Below, piece after piece: positions 8,044 to 16,847 of a stretch of 64,000 nucleotides of DNA; position 1 is the first letter of the stretch; every line of letters begins with the position of its first letter. The DNA comes from an uncultured Eggerthellaceae bacterium (GTDB lineage Bacteria; Actinomycetota; Coriobacteriia; Coriobacteriales; Eggerthellaceae). The notes beneath the pieces are model-generated. The model worked only from the letters and a program-made list of their open reading frames with translations. It was not told the origin of the DNA and made no database searches. A program made the translations under genes and the position numbers. The DNA is taken from positions 54,678 to 118,677 of the forward strand of contig CAJUSF010000023.1 of NCBI GenBank assembly GCA_910588945.1. The letters run 5' to 3'.

Positions 8044-8978
8044 TCGCATCCGATAAGATAATCTGCGTTGTAGGGCCTACAGCAACAGGGAAATCCGAGC
8101 TCGCTCAGAACATAGCCGAGCATGTGGGCGGCGAGATCGTAAGCGCGGATTCCATGCAGATATACAAAGGAATGGATATCGGTACCGCAAAGGTTCCACT
8201 ATCAGAGCGCAGAGTTGCGCACTTCGGGCTTGATCTGGTGGACCCCGGACAACCTTATTCTGTCGCTCTATATCAGCGATACGCGCGCTCTGTGTTTAAG
8301 GATATCGCATCTCGCGGCAAGATCGCCGTTGTTGTAGGCGGAAGCGGGTTCTATGTTCGCGCCGCGATCGATGACTACGATTTTCCTAAAGGCGAGCAGA
8401 CGGAAAACCCTGTTCGCGAACGCTATTTTCGCTACTTAGCCGAAAACGGTGTCTCTGCGCTTTGGGATAGGCTTGATGAGGTTGACCCCAAATCTGCGAG
8501 TGTCATACATCCGAACAATACCAAGCGTGTTATCCGGGCCCTTGAGATGCGCGAGGAGGGGATAAGCTATGCCGATCAGGTGCAGCGTTTGCAAGTGATA
8601 GAGCCTGTTTTCGATACTGTAATGATCGGTCTAAGCTGCCAAAGGGAGCTTCTCGGTGCGCGCATAGGCAAGCGTGTCGATACGATGCGCGAGATGGGGC
8701 TCGAGGATGAGGTGTCACAGCTTCTTGATGCAGGTTTTCGTGATGGCCTTACGTCTCAGCACGCGATTGGCTATAAAGAGATCGTTGATGCCTTCGACGG
8801 CGGAAGATCGATCGATCAGGCATATGAGGATATAAAGCAGGCGACAAGGCGTTATGCTAAGCGACAGAGGACGTGGTTTCGCAAAGATGAACGTATTAAT
8901 TGGATAGATTGCGCCGATGCGGATGCGGCAGCCTCGCAAGCGCTCGACATTATTGATGCTAAGCTTACTGCCGATTGA
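8040..8978 (+). CDS. miaA: tRNA dimethylallyltransferase MiaA
   Basis: A 312-residue protein with the MiaA P-loop GPTATGKS (12-19) and the conserved SADSMQIYKGMDIGTAK segment holding the catalytic Asp near 37. It transfers a dimethylallyl group to A37 of tRNA. I chose ATG 8040 because it overlaps the miaB stop in an ATGA arrangement. An in-frame GTG at 8022 would add six residues that fit no family member. There is no separate ribosome-binding site, so translation probably depends on miaB. Confidence 0.96.
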   Translation: MIASDKIICVVGPTATGKSELAQNIAEHVGGEIVSADSMQIYKGMDIGTAKVPLSERRVAHFGLDLVDPGQPYSVALYQRYARSVFKDIASRGKIAVVVGGSGFYVRAAIDDYDFPKGEQTENPVRERYFRYLAENGVSALWDRLDEVDPKSASVIHPNNTKRVIRALEMREEGISYADQVQRLQVIEPVFDTVMIGLSCQRELLGARIGKRVDTMREMGLEDEVSQLLDAGFRDGLTSQHAIGYKEIVDAFDGGRSIDQAYEDIKQATRRYAKRQRTWFRKDERINWIDCADADAAASQALDIIDAKLTAD

Positions 8979-9057
8979 TGTGCGGCATTCGGATCTAGAT
9001 TATTAGTGATGGGGCTCGATTCAAGGCTGATGGATATGATCTATGAAGAGGTATGAA

Positions 9058-9987
9058 GTGGAATTGAATTTTAAGAAGATGCACGGTTTGGGAAACGATT
9101 TCGTCATGATCGACAATATGGATCGCTCGATCGAGTTATCTGCTGATCAGGTTAGATCCATCTGTGACAGGCACTTCGGTATCGGAGCTGACGGCGTGAT
9201 ACTTGTTGAGCCCTCTAATATCGGCGATGACGGATTCATGAACTACATCAACTCCGATGGGTCTTTTGCGCAGATGTGCGGCAACGGCGTTCGCTGCTTC
9301 GCGAAGTTTCTAGTTGATAGTGGTTGTATCGATACCGATTCAAAAAGCGTGGCAGCCTCCACTCGAGCGGGTACGAAAAATATCGTCATCACGAGGGATG
9401 AGAACGGGCGGATGGTTGAGGCTGTTGTAGATATGGGGGCTCCTGAGCTTGATCCTGTTAAGGTGCCGATTCGCGCTGTCGCTAACGCAGTGGCTGATGA
9501 TGATACGCCTTTTGTCGGTGAGCTTTCCGTTCCTTCTCCTTGGGGCGATTTCTCGTTCACTGCTGTATCTATGGGTAATCCGCACGCTGTGTGCTTCCTT
9601 GATGATATCGAAGATATCGATGATGCATTGTTTACAGATCCTTTCAACAAGACGCTTGACTCCCTTAATCTAGATCTCATAGGCGCCTTCTATGAGTCTA
9701 ATGAGATCTTCCCGGAAAAGACGAACGTGGAGTTTGCTGTTGTAGGTGATGATTCGATCTCAATGAGGGTCTATGAGCGCGGGTGCGGCGAGACGCTCGC
9801 ATGTGGGACTGGCGCTTGTGCCACAGGTGTGGCTGCCTGTCTCACCAAGCGTGCCGGGCGCAAGAACGAGATCATCCTAAAGGGCGGTATGCTCGACATA
9901 GATTGGCGAGATGACGGCCATGTTCACATGACAGGTCCTGCCGCGCATAGCTTTTCTGGCACGATCTCGCTTGACGATCTAGCCTGA
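9058..9987 (+). CDS. dapF: Diaminopimelate epimerase
   Basis: About 309 residues with both active-site cysteine segments: C74 in MCGNGVRC and C249 in ACGTGA. The enzyme interconverts LL- and meso-diaminopimelate for lysine and peptidoglycan synthesis. GTG 9058 is preferred because GAAGAGG lies eight bases upstream and the product then begins ELNFKKMHGLGNDF, as in other DapF proteins; ATG 9043 would add five residues. There is an insert of about 15 residues around positions 140-155 compared with compact DapF proteins. The gene lies 79 bases after miaA, in the same direction. Confidence 0.95.
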   Translation: MELNFKKMHGLGNDFVMIDNMDRSIELSADQVRSICDRHFGIGADGVILVEPSNIGDDGFMNYINSDGSFAQMCGNGVRCFAKFLVDSGCIDTDSKSVAASTRAGTKNIVITRDENGRMVEAVVDMGAPELDPVKVPIRAVANAVADDDTPFVGELSVPSPWGDFSFTAVSMGNPHAVCFLDDIEDIDDALFTDPFNKTLDSLNLDLIGAFYESNEIFPEKTNVEFAVVGDDSISMRVYERGCGETLACGTGACATGVAACLTKRAGRKNEIILKGGMLDIDWRDDGHVHMTGPAAHSFSGTISLDDLA

Positions 9988-10005
9988 TGATCCCGAGACG
10001 CATGA

Positions 10006-11295
10006 ATGATGAGCGAGTTCGATCCCGATAGAGTGGCGACTTCACGCGAGCGTGCGATACTTATCGGTGTCGATCGTCCGAATACGAAGTTTACGATCGA
10101 CTCCTCTCTAAGTGAGCTCGCTCGCCTTGCCCACACGGCAGGAGCAGATGTTGTTGCCACGATCACACAAAGGATGCATACTCCAAACCCCGCCACGTTT
10201 ATAGGTAGCGGTAAGGCGATGCAGGTCTCCGAGATGGCTGCAAGCCTTGATGCTGACATGATCATATTCGATGATGAGCTGACCCCTTCACAGCAATCGA
10301 ATCTTGAGAAGCTTATGGGTGAGGATGTTAAAGTGATCGACCGTACCGCGCTCATTCTTGATATCTTTGCGCTTCATGCAAAGAGCAGGGAAGGACGACT
10401 GCAGGTCGCTCTTGCGCAAAGCGAGTATCTCTACCCGCGACTTCGTGGCATGTGGGCGCATCTTGCATCAAACAGGATGGGCGGCGGTGTAGGGTCTAGG
10501 TTTGGCGAAGGTGAAAGCCAACTAGAGGTCGACAGGCGTATGGTTCGCAAAAAGATCACATCTATCAGGAAAGAGCTTGCTGATCTTAAATCGATCCGTG
10601 CTCTTCAGCGTGGATCGAGAAAACGCAGCGGTGTTTACAAGATTGCACTTGCAGGCTATACCAACGCGGGAAAATCAAGCCTGCTCAACAGGATTTGCGA
10701 TGCGGATGTGTATTCCGATGATCTTCTGTTCGCAACGCTGGATTCGACGACTAGAGCCTTCAAACTTGCCGATGGAAGGCGAGCGACGCTCACCGATACA
10801 GTGGGTTTCATTCAAAAACTTCCCACTACGCTTGTTGAGGCGTTTCGGTCAACACTTGATGAGATAACCGTTTCGGATCTGATATTGCATGTCGTTGACG
10901 CATCTTCAAAGGATTTCGAAACGCAGATCGATGCAGTGCATGAGGTCTTCTCTCAGATCCATGCCGATGTCATCCCGACCATCTTCGTGTTCAATAAGAT
11001 TGACCTTCTTGATGAGAATACGCTGCATGGTCTGCGACGTCGATATTCTTCTGCACAGTTCGTGTCGAGCAAAACAGGCGATGGGGTAGAAGACCTTATC
11101 GCAAGGATATCGGTTGCTGCATCGTCTGCCGATGCTTTGATGAGGGTTACTATCCCCTTTTCCAAAGGTGAGCTGGTATCTCTTGCGCACAATAGGTGTT
11201 ATATCGCCGAAGAGGATTTCTCGGAGGCAGGAACGATCATGACGCTCAGGGTTCCTGTGGATCTGGTGGCGCGATTTGCTGAATACGAGGCCTGA
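10006..11295 (+). CDS. hflX: GTPase HflX
   Basis: A 429-residue HflX. The N-terminal glycine-rich domain (GMWAHLASNRMGGGVGSRFG) is followed by a coiled linker and the G domain, with the P-loop AGYTNAGKSSL near 216-226, DTVGF for G3 and NKID for G4. HflX binds the 50S subunit and can split stalled ribosomes under stress. It often follows dapF and miaA in these gene orders and is the last + gene before the convergent lexA. A weak hairpin (AGGCG/CGCCT, 11306-11322) lies in the 15-base gap and overlaps the lexA stop codon. Confidence 0.96.
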   Translation: MMSEFDPDRVATSRERAILIGVDRPNTKFTIDSSLSELARLAHTAGADVVATITQRMHTPNPATFIGSGKAMQVSEMAASLDADMIIFDDELTPSQQSNLEKLMGEDVKVIDRTALILDIFALHAKSREGRLQVALAQSEYLYPRLRGMWAHLASNRMGGGVGSRFGEGESQLEVDRRMVRKKITSIRKELADLKSIRALQRGSRKRSGVYKIALAGYTNAGKSSLLNRICDADVYSDDLLFATLDSTTRAFKLADGRRATLTDTVGFIQKLPTTLVEAFRSTLDEITVSDLILHVVDASSKDFETQIDAVHEVFSQIHADVIPTIFVFNKIDLLDENTLHGLRRRYSSAQFVSSKTGDGVEDLIARISVAASSADALMRVTIPFSKGELVSLAHNRCYIAEEDFSEAGTIMTLRVPVDLVARFAEYEA

Positions 11296-11310
11296 TCCGG
11301 AGCAAAGGCG

Positions 11311-11940
11311 CTAAATACGCCTGAATACCGCAACGACCGTGCCGGCTATGGTGCAGTTATCCACGATGATCGGATCCATGTTCTCGTTTTCTGGCTGAAG
11401 CCTGATATGGTCCTTCTCCTTAAAGAAGCGCTTGACCGTAGCACCGTCATCTACGATGGCCACAACAATATCGCCGTTATCAGCAACCTGTTGCTGCTTT
11501 ACGACAACGTAATCCCCGTCATTAATGCCGATATCGATCATGGAATCTCCGCGGACTGACAACATGAATGATGCCGCATCTCCGACGATCTCTGTGGGAA
11601 GAGAGATCGTGTTCGTTATGTTTTCTTCCGCAAGGATCGGTTCACCGGCGGCGACATTGCCTACGAGGGGCACGTTTATCACGTTGAATTCGGATGGTAT
11701 CGTGAAAGTGTCGATATCCTCAACAGAATAGGTCAGTGAAATTGAGCGGGACTTCAAAGGGTCGCGTTTGATATACCCTTTTTGCTCGAGTGCCTTCAGG
11801 TGAACATGTACGGTGGAAGGCGATGAGAGACCGAGTTCTTGGCAAACCTCTCTAACAGTCGGGCCATATCCTTTTTCGCGAATATGCTTTTCGATGTTAT
11901 CAAGTACTGCTTGCTGTCGTTTGGTGATCTTGTCGCTCAT
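11311..11940 (-). CDS. lexA: SOS repressor LexA
   Basis: A 209-residue LexA. The N-terminal winged helix (about 1-65) includes TVREVCQELGLSSPSTVHVHL. The C-terminal self-cleaving peptidase domain has the cleavage pair A98-G99, catalytic S133 (RGDSM) and K148. I start at ATG 11940, behind GGAGGG; the open frame runs 88 codons further upstream but that part overlaps the operator and nrdR. LexA represses DNA-damage genes and cleaves itself when RecA filaments form. A LexA box lies 55-70 bases upstream, so it should control itself. A recA with a matching box is in the same window. Confidence 0.97.
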   Translation of the reverse strand: MSDKITKRQQAVLDNIEKHIREKGYGPTVREVCQELGLSSPSTVHVHLKALEQKGYIKRDPLKSRSISLTYSVEDIDTFTIPSEFNVINVPLVGNVAAGEPILAEENITNTISLPTEIVGDAASFMLSVRGDSMIDIGINDGDYVVVKQQQVADNGDIVVAIVDDGATVKRFFKEKDHIRLQPENENMDPIIVDNCTIAGTVVAVFRRI

Positions 11941-11970
11941 GGTCCCTCCGAGGTGGCTCGCATGATTATG

Positions 11971-12009
11971 TGTACTTATGTTCGATATTATACATCGAAC
12001 ATAAGTTCC
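11971..12009 (-). promoter_or_regulatory. lexA promoter and LexA operator
   Basis: On the - strand a TATAAT -10 is at 11992-11987. A LexA box, CGAAC-ATAA-GTTCC, lies at 11996-12009 (nine of ten consensus positions). A second half-conserved box, TGTAC-TTAT-GTTCG, lies at 11971-11984. The two flank the -10, so LexA could cover the whole promoter. No good -35 is visible. The divergent nrdR promoter starts about 80 bases further on. Confidence 0.75.
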
Positions 12010-12087
12010 ATGTGACGAGAACATTATATTTTTCCTATTTATTGCAGCACAGCGAAGATCAAAAGATCGATTTTCACTGACTATTCT

Positions 12088-12134
12088 TTGAATATTGGCA
12101 ATTTGCATATACAATATGTTGTACAAAGCATTGT
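12088..12134 (+). promoter_or_regulatory. nrdR promoter with overlapping NrdR box
   Basis: A -35-like TTGAAT (12088-12093) and -10-like TACAAT (12110-12115) are 16 bases apart. Over the -10 lies ATACAATATGTTGTAC (12109-12124), which fits the known NrdR box consensus at most core positions (CAATAT-TTGT). A second, poorer ACA...TTGT element (12123-12134) abuts it. NrdR boxes normally sit in front of ribonucleotide reductase genes; here the box would make nrdR control itself. This rests on motif matching only. Confidence 0.6.
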
Positions 12135-12155
12135 AAACTCCGAAAGGAATGACGA

Positions 12156-12602
12156 ATGAAGTGTCCATCTTGTGGGTTCCTTGAATCGAAGGTGATCGAT
12201 TCAAGATCGGCCGAAGACGATTGCGCCATCCGTCGCCGTCGTGAGTGCTTGGAATGCGGGCAGAGGTTCACCACCTATGAAAGGCTGGGAGAGCGTCCGA
12301 TCATAGTCATCAAATCAGATGGTTCATCTGAGGCATTCGATCGCGATAAACTTATGCGCGGCCTTCTGATCGCCTGTGCGAAGCGCTCGATCACGCCTGA
12401 TGAGATGGATGCGCTCATCACCGATATCGAGTCTCAGATTCGCTCGGGCGCAAGTGGGGAAGTGCGATCACGCGATCTTGGGGAGATGGTTCTCAAGCGA
12501 TTGGCGCATATGGATGATGTTGCATATATTCGTTTCGCCAGCGTATATAAGGATTTCCAGAGCGTCGAGGAGTTCTCGAGCGCACTTGAGGATATCAAGT
12601 AG
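12156..12602 (+). CDS. nrdR: Transcriptional repressor NrdR
   Basis: A 148-residue NrdR of standard length. The N-terminal zinc ribbon has C3-x2-C6 and C31-x2-C34, and an ATP-cone domain covers about 49-139 (RPIIVIKSDGSSEAFDR). It senses ATP/dATP and represses ribonucleotide reductase genes. No nrd genes are in the window. The next gene, dut, also serves dNTP balance and follows after 11 bases, so the pair probably forms one transcript. Confidence 0.97.
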   Translation: MKCPSCGFLESKVIDSRSAEDDCAIRRRRECLECGQRFTTYERLGERPIIVIKSDGSSEAFDRDKLMRGLLIACAKRSITPDEMDALITDIESQIRSGASGEVRSRDLGEMVLKRLAHMDDVAYIRFASVYKDFQSVEEFSSALEDIK

Positions 12603-12613
12603 GGTCGATACGT

Positions 12614-13069
12614 ATGGGTTCGTTGGATATAGCTTTGCGGATGCTCGATCCGAATGCGGCGCCACCACGCTATGCACATGAAGGCGATGCTGGATTGGAT
12701 GTTGTGTCTGTTGATGATACAGTCATAGAGCCCGGGTGTCGGGCGATGATCCATTGCGGATTCGCGATCGCGATCCCAGAGGGCTTTTGCGGGCTTGTGA
12801 TCCCGAGGAGCGGACTTGCCGCCAATCATGGGATCACGGTGCTGAACTCACCGGGGCTGATAGATAGCGGATATAGAGGCGAGATATGCGTTGTGCTTCT
12901 AAATACCGATAAAGAGAGTTCATTTGTAATCGAGCGCGGTATGCGCATAGCTCAATTAGTGATAGCGCAGATACCGCAGGTTGGTCTGAGAGAAGTATCA
13001 CAACTTGACATAACTTCTCGTAATGAAGGCGGCTTCGGAAGCAGCGGGACGCAAGGATTGGAGCGGTAG
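12614..13069 (+). CDS. dut: dUTP diphosphatase
   Basis: A 151-residue trimeric dUTPase with all five motifs in order: AGLD near 26, PRSG at 64-67 with N71-H72-G73, GLIDSGYRGE near 81-90, RGMRIAQLV near 108-116, and RNEGGFGSSG near the C-terminus. It hydrolyses dUTP to dUMP, which keeps uracil out of DNA and supplies thymidylate synthesis. It directly follows nrdR, and both act on nucleotide pools. Confidence 0.97.
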   Translation: MGSLDIALRMLDPNAAPPRYAHEGDAGLDVVSVDDTVIEPGCRAMIHCGFAIAIPEGFCGLVIPRSGLAANHGITVLNSPGLIDSGYRGEICVVLLNTDKESSFVIERGMRIAQLVIAQIPQVGLREVSQLDITSRNEGGFGSSGTQGLER

Positions 13070-13078
13070 AACATCTTC

Positions 13079-13636
13079 ATGGTTAACAACACAGGAAAAG
13101 ATCAAAACGATCAGAGCGCGATCGATCAAAGAAGCGAGCAGGATCAAGATCGGATCGATGCGTATGCGGCCTCGCAACTCAAAACATCGCAGACGCTGTT
13201 GACGATAGCTGTCATTGCTGGTCCTGTGTCGTTGATACTAGGTGGTATGCTTTTAAGCGTGATCGCGCTTGTGTGTGCCATAGTGGCTTATGTGAAGATC
13301 AAGAAGGTTATGGAGATGCCGACCTCATCTAAGACTCTCTCAGGCTCGCTTAGACGTCAGTCCTTGATATGTATCGCGGCGTGTTCAGCAGCACTTGTCA
13401 TCAACGCAGCATTTTTCGTCCAAATGATGAGTCTTTATATGGACTATGTCACAAGCGGTGATCTGCAGGGTCTCATGGATGCCATCTATGGCACGGATAC
13501 ATCTTCAGCATCGTCGGATCTTAGCGCAGCGGATTCCTCTGGAGCCGATGCTGATGGTTCAAATTCATCATCGGATGCAAACTCATCCACGAACTCCAAT
13601 AAAGGCTCCAGCGGTTCATCAGTTTGGGATAAGTAA
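13079..13636 (+). CDS. Small membrane protein with Ser/Asp-rich tail (unknown function)
   Basis: A 185-residue protein. A charged N-terminus (about 1-38) is followed by two or three membrane helices (roughly 39-57, 58-75 and 94-118), with KIKKVME at a cytoplasmic turn. The last 45 residues are almost wholly Ser, Asp, Asn and Gly. The layout resembles DUF4190-type small membrane proteins of Gram-positive bacteria, but I cannot assign the family firmly. It begins 10 bases after dut and is likely co-transcribed. No function can be given. Confidence 0.7.
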   Translation: MVNNTGKDQNDQSAIDQRSEQDQDRIDAYAASQLKTSQTLLTIAVIAGPVSLILGGMLLSVIALVCAIVAYVKIKKVMEMPTSSKTLSGSLRRQSLICIAACSAALVINAAFFVQMMSLYMDYVTSGDLQGLMDAIYGTDTSSASSDLSAADSSGADADGSNSSSDANSSTNSNKGSSGSSVWDK

Positions 13637-13774
13637 GACTCAGGTTCAAGCGCCTATACACAAATGTATGATAATATATGTTATGTAATGTAATAACTTT
13701 ACAAGGTCAGGCATAACATTTCGGTCATCCTTGGTTGTTATTTATCTAGTTTGCGGTGATCGGGCTATCGAGGA

Positions 13775-14170
13775 TCATCGCGTTGGGTCTTTGAATGGAT
13801 GCCTGTCCCTCATGCCGCGACGCGCAGGTTTGATGATAAGCTCATCGAATGAAAGACCTGATTTTTTAAGAGCGAGCGTCAACAATTCTCGTCTCGTATC
13901 GACCTCTGATCTTATTGCCGGATCATCGATGCATATCTCGCATAGGATGTATGGTCGGTCTTTGAACATCCCCTTCTTTGGTCGATCGTCTTCGCGTATG
14001 TAGAACGCGTTGGTATGCTCTAGGATCATCTTCGCGGCGAGTTCGTCTTTCCATACAGTACGAATGCCTTCGACATAGTTGGCATTGCGCTTGGTCGACG
14101 CTATGAGCTTATCGGCATCAGGACACAGCGCTCTGATGTATGACTCTATTGATGATGATAGCTTTTTCAT
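13775..14170 (-). CDS. Hypothetical protein, possibly DUF721/DciA-like
   Basis: A 131-residue basic protein encoded alone on the - strand between two + genes. The middle (VWKDELAAKMILEHTNAFYI) and the end (LALKKSGLSFDELIIKPARRG) have the spacing seen in DUF721 proteins, in which a helical part with 'W...V...A.HT' is followed by a short sheet. DUF721 includes DciA, a helicase loader in many bacteria. The match is by eye and weak; the protein could be something else. The likely promoter lies in the 14171-14240 region shared with the divergent lipoprotein gene. Confidence 0.5.
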   Translation of the reverse strand: MKKLSSSIESYIRALCPDADKLIASTKRNANYVEGIRTVWKDELAAKMILEHTNAFYIREDDRPKKGMFKDRPYILCEICIDDPAIRSEVDTRRELLTLALKKSGLSFDELIIKPARRGMRDRHPFKDPTR

Positions 14171-14185
14171 CTGCTTTAGAAGGCC

Positions 14186-14914
14186 TTGGATCCTTTCACA
14201 AACAATATTTCGATCAAATACAGTATATTAACCTGTATGGTAAATATTTTAGCGAAAATCACTCACATCGATGAGCGTTTGAACCTCTGCAAGGGTTTTG
14301 GCGTGCATGGAAGCTCGTCTGCTGATTCGCTCTTGCGCCTTGGTGTCAACAGGGCCATTTTGATGCTCATGTGCGCTTTTCTCTTAGCGTCTTGCACCCT
14401 TTTCGGCTGTGCTGCAAAGACCCCTTACGAGGTCTTGGAGGGCTCTGTTATATCCGAGCTTGACGCATATAAGAAAGTTGATCGGTCTATGGTTGACAAA
14501 TTCATCGAATACATGGACATATCAGAACTTGAACAGTTCGATATTGATCCGGTCAAATTCACGGAATCTTTCTTCGCTGATTTCGATTACTCCATCGATT
14601 CGATCACGGTCGACGATTCTTATGCTGAGGTTGTTGTTACGATCGTCTCTAAGGATTATCTTCGCTTTGAGGAGATGCTCGCCTCTCGGGTTGATGAGAT
14701 GGAAGCCATGAGCGCCAAGCGCAATATCTCATCAGAGCGCTACAAACAGATATATGGCGCCGCTGTGATGGATTGCATGGACGGTGTGGATGCTGTGCTG
14801 CGCCAGAGTATCCGGATCGGCTATACGATGGATGGCAATACTTGGCGTCCATCGTCTGAGATGTTCTACGTTGTAATGAATACCCTTGTGCCGTTAGCTG
14901 ACGATGAGCAATGA
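14186..14914 (+). CDS. Putative lipoprotein (unknown function)
   Basis: The open frame encodes up to 242 residues. A hydrophobic stretch, AILMLMCAFLLASC followed by TLFGCAAK, looks like a lipoprotein signal, with Cys in ASC or FGC as the lipidation site. The residues before it do not look like a signal peptide. Translation therefore probably starts nearer 14333 (TTG) or 14363 (ATG) than at the frame opening (TTG 14186); no ribosome-binding site decides. The mature part has repeated acidic helices and a short sheet and resembles the DUF5105-type lipoproteins in general look only. The stop overlaps the next gene's start (ATGA). Confidence 0.65.
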   Translation: MDPFTNNISIKYSILTCMVNILAKITHIDERLNLCKGFGVHGSSSADSLLRLGVNRAILMLMCAFLLASCTLFGCAAKTPYEVLEGSVISELDAYKKVDRSMVDKFIEYMDISELEQFDIDPVKFTESFFADFDYSIDSITVDDSYAEVVVTIVSKDYLRFEEMLASRVDEMEAMSAKRNISSERYKQIYGAAVMDCMDGVDAVLRQSIRIGYTMDGNTWRPSSEMFYVVMNTLVPLADDEQ

Positions 14915-15825
14915 TAGATATGGTTGCCAAGAAAAGACTTACCCCGAAGTTAATGCTGCAGCTTGCGGCTCCGCATACATGGCCGGCATCGATAATGCCC
15001 GTTCTTGTGGCCTCGGCTCTCGCCTACTCATATACCGACTTGACGATGCCCTTGATGAGCGTGATGCTGATGGTCATATGTGCCTTGATGCAGGCATCCG
15101 TGAATACCTTCAACGATTACTTCGACTTCGTCAAAGGCACGGATTCATCCGATGACAATGTGGATGAGACGGATTCGGTCTTGGTGTACAACGACATAGA
15201 TCCGAAAAGCGCCCTAATATATGCAATAGCCCTTCTTGTCTGCGCCTTTTTGCTTGGCATCGTTGTGATCTTGGATGCGGGCTTCATACCGCTTGTCATC
15301 GCGATCATCGGAGCCATTGTCGTGGTTCTGTATTCGGCGGGCAAGACGCCTATCTCGTATCTTCCGATCGGTGAGGCGACAAGCGGCATCGTCATGGGTG
15401 GCCTTATTCCGCTCGCATCGTTTTACGTGCTCACATCGGGAAACCTCGACTTCGCTGTTGTTGTCATGTCGCTTCCGCAGATCATCGGTATCGCGCTCAT
15501 AATGATGACGAACAACACCTGTGATATCGAAAAGGATATCGACTCGAAAAGACGCACTCTCCCCGTCTGTCTCGGTCGCAAGCATGCAAAGGATATCTAT
15601 CGCTTCTTGCTGATCGCGATGGTTCTCATTGCATGTTCGGTTGTTTTCCTGCGTTTTGGCGAAGGCTCGTTCGTGATGGCGTTCATGCTCGTTGCGACCT
15701 TCCCGATAATGAGGCTTCTGTGGGACAATCCGCTGACGCAGGCGAGCAGAGTGGCCGCTATGGGACAGATCTGCAATCTCAACATCATCGTCGGGGCTTT
15801 CTACGCTGTAGCGCTATTTGTCTAA
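14911..15825 (+). CDS. menA: UbiA-family prenyltransferase, probably MenA
   Basis: A 304-residue membrane protein with about eight helices. The first Asp motif, N68-D-Y-F-D72, and a second, CDIEKDIDSKRRTLPV near 203-218, are those of UbiA-type prenyltransferases. The closest fit is 1,4-dihydroxy-2-naphthoate prenyltransferase, which makes demethylmenaquinone; an anaerobe with menaquinone respiration would need it. No other men genes are nearby, so the substrate is inferred. ATG 14911 overlaps the preceding stop, which indicates coupling with the lipoprotein gene. The gene converges on gluQ. Confidence 0.82.
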   Translation: MIDMVAKKRLTPKLMLQLAAPHTWPASIMPVLVASALAYSYTDLTMPLMSVMLMVICALMQASVNTFNDYFDFVKGTDSSDDNVDETDSVLVYNDIDPKSALIYAIALLVCAFLLGIVVILDAGFIPLVIAIIGAIVVVLYSAGKTPISYLPIGEATSGIVMGGLIPLASFYVLTSGNLDFAVVVMSLPQIIGIALIMMTNNTCDIEKDIDSKRRTLPVCLGRKHAKDIYRFLLIAMVLIACSVVFLRFGEGSFVMAFMLVATFPIMRLLWDNPLTQASRVAAMGQICNLNIIVGAFYAVALFV

Positions 15826-15894
15826 TTGCTGGATACACGAGAGCACACCTCTTGCTGCTCGAACCTTGATGTGCGGATTGAAGGACCTAAGTTG

Positions 15895-16842
15895 TCAACT
15901 CCATATTATGTGACGCTTATTCTTCAAAAGCCCACCTATAGCGCTTGTGCCGATATGGGCGAGCAGCTCGCTTGGCGTTGTCGGCTCATCTGCCTCAGTT
16001 AGCCCTGCTAGATATGCGATATGCCCGATGATCCCTGATGGAGAGGAAAATCTTGATGTCAGTGCATCTATTCCGGCATCTGAGTTTCGCTTGGAAAGCC
16101 TGCGGCCTGTTTCATCAACGAAAAGTGGCACGTGTGCATATTCAGGTACATCTTTCTGAAGCAGGTTGAACAGGTGAATCTGTTGCGGAGTCGAGTCGAG
16201 AAGATCCACGCCGCGCACCACGCTCGTGATCCCGTTTGCGGCATCATCGACGACAACAGCCAGTTGGTATGCGAATACGCCATCTGTGCGCCGGATGATA
16301 ATATCTCCGCATTCCTTGGCAAGGTTCATATCAAGGCGTCCTTGGAATGCGTCGTTGAATCCAAGGATCGAATCAGGCATCTCTAAACGCAGCGACGCTG
16401 ATCTCCCCTCGCTTTTAAGCCTCGATGCCTCATCCGCAGATAGATCGCGACATTTTCCCGAATAGATGAGCCTCTCGCCCGCATGAGGCGCGCCTGCGCT
16501 GTGTAGGTCGGCACGCGAACAGAAGCACGGATAGACATTCGATACGCTCTTCAATGTATCAAGTGCTTGTTCGTATGCTTCGCTTCGCTTGCTTTGATGT
16601 TCGCTCTTAACATCCCAGAGAAGTCCAAGCGACTCCAGATCGCGCATGATGCCATCGGTGTATTTTGCCTTCGAGCGATTCGGGTCGAGATCCTCTATGC
16701 GCAATACGATCGTGCCGCCTGCTTGCTTAGCAACGAGCCAAGCCATTAGGTATGAGAAGATATTGCCCGCATGAAGATGCCCAGTCGGGGATGGCGCAAA
16801 CCTCCCAATGACTTTGCGAGACGATCGATCGGTTGCTGACAA
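15895..16842 (-). CDS. gluQ: Glutamyl-Q tRNA(Asp) synthetase-like protein
   Basis: A 315-residue protein equal to the catalytic half of a glutamyl-tRNA synthetase. It starts GRFAPSPTGHLHAG (HIGH-type motif at about 22-26), has the zinc site C-x-C...Y-x3-C in the CFCSRADLHS...YSGKCR region, and carries LSKRNSD in place of KMSKS. It has no anticodon-binding domain. Family members load glutamate onto queuosine-34 of tRNA(Asp). It is the last gene of the - strand block that begins at pgsA2, six bases after paaK. Confidence 0.9.
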   Translation of the reverse strand: MSATDRSSRKVIGRFAPSPTGHLHAGNIFSYLMAWLVAKQAGGTIVLRIEDLDPNRSKAKYTDGIMRDLESLGLLWDVKSEHQSKRSEAYEQALDTLKSVSNVYPCFCSRADLHSAGAPHAGERLIYSGKCRDLSADEASRLKSEGRSASLRLEMPDSILGFNDAFQGRLDMNLAKECGDIIIRRTDGVFAYQLAVVVDDAANGITSVVRGVDLLDSTPQQIHLFNLLQKDVPEYAHVPLFVDETGRRLSKRNSDAGIDALTSRFSSPSGIIGHIAYLAGLTEADEPTTPSELLAHIGTSAIGGLLKNKRHIIWS

Positions 16843-16847
16843 GATGG

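Noticed and set aside
13637..13774. AT-rich region after the small membrane protein as a possible att or RNA gene
   Set aside because: No tRNA arms, direct repeats or promoter/terminator pair could be found.
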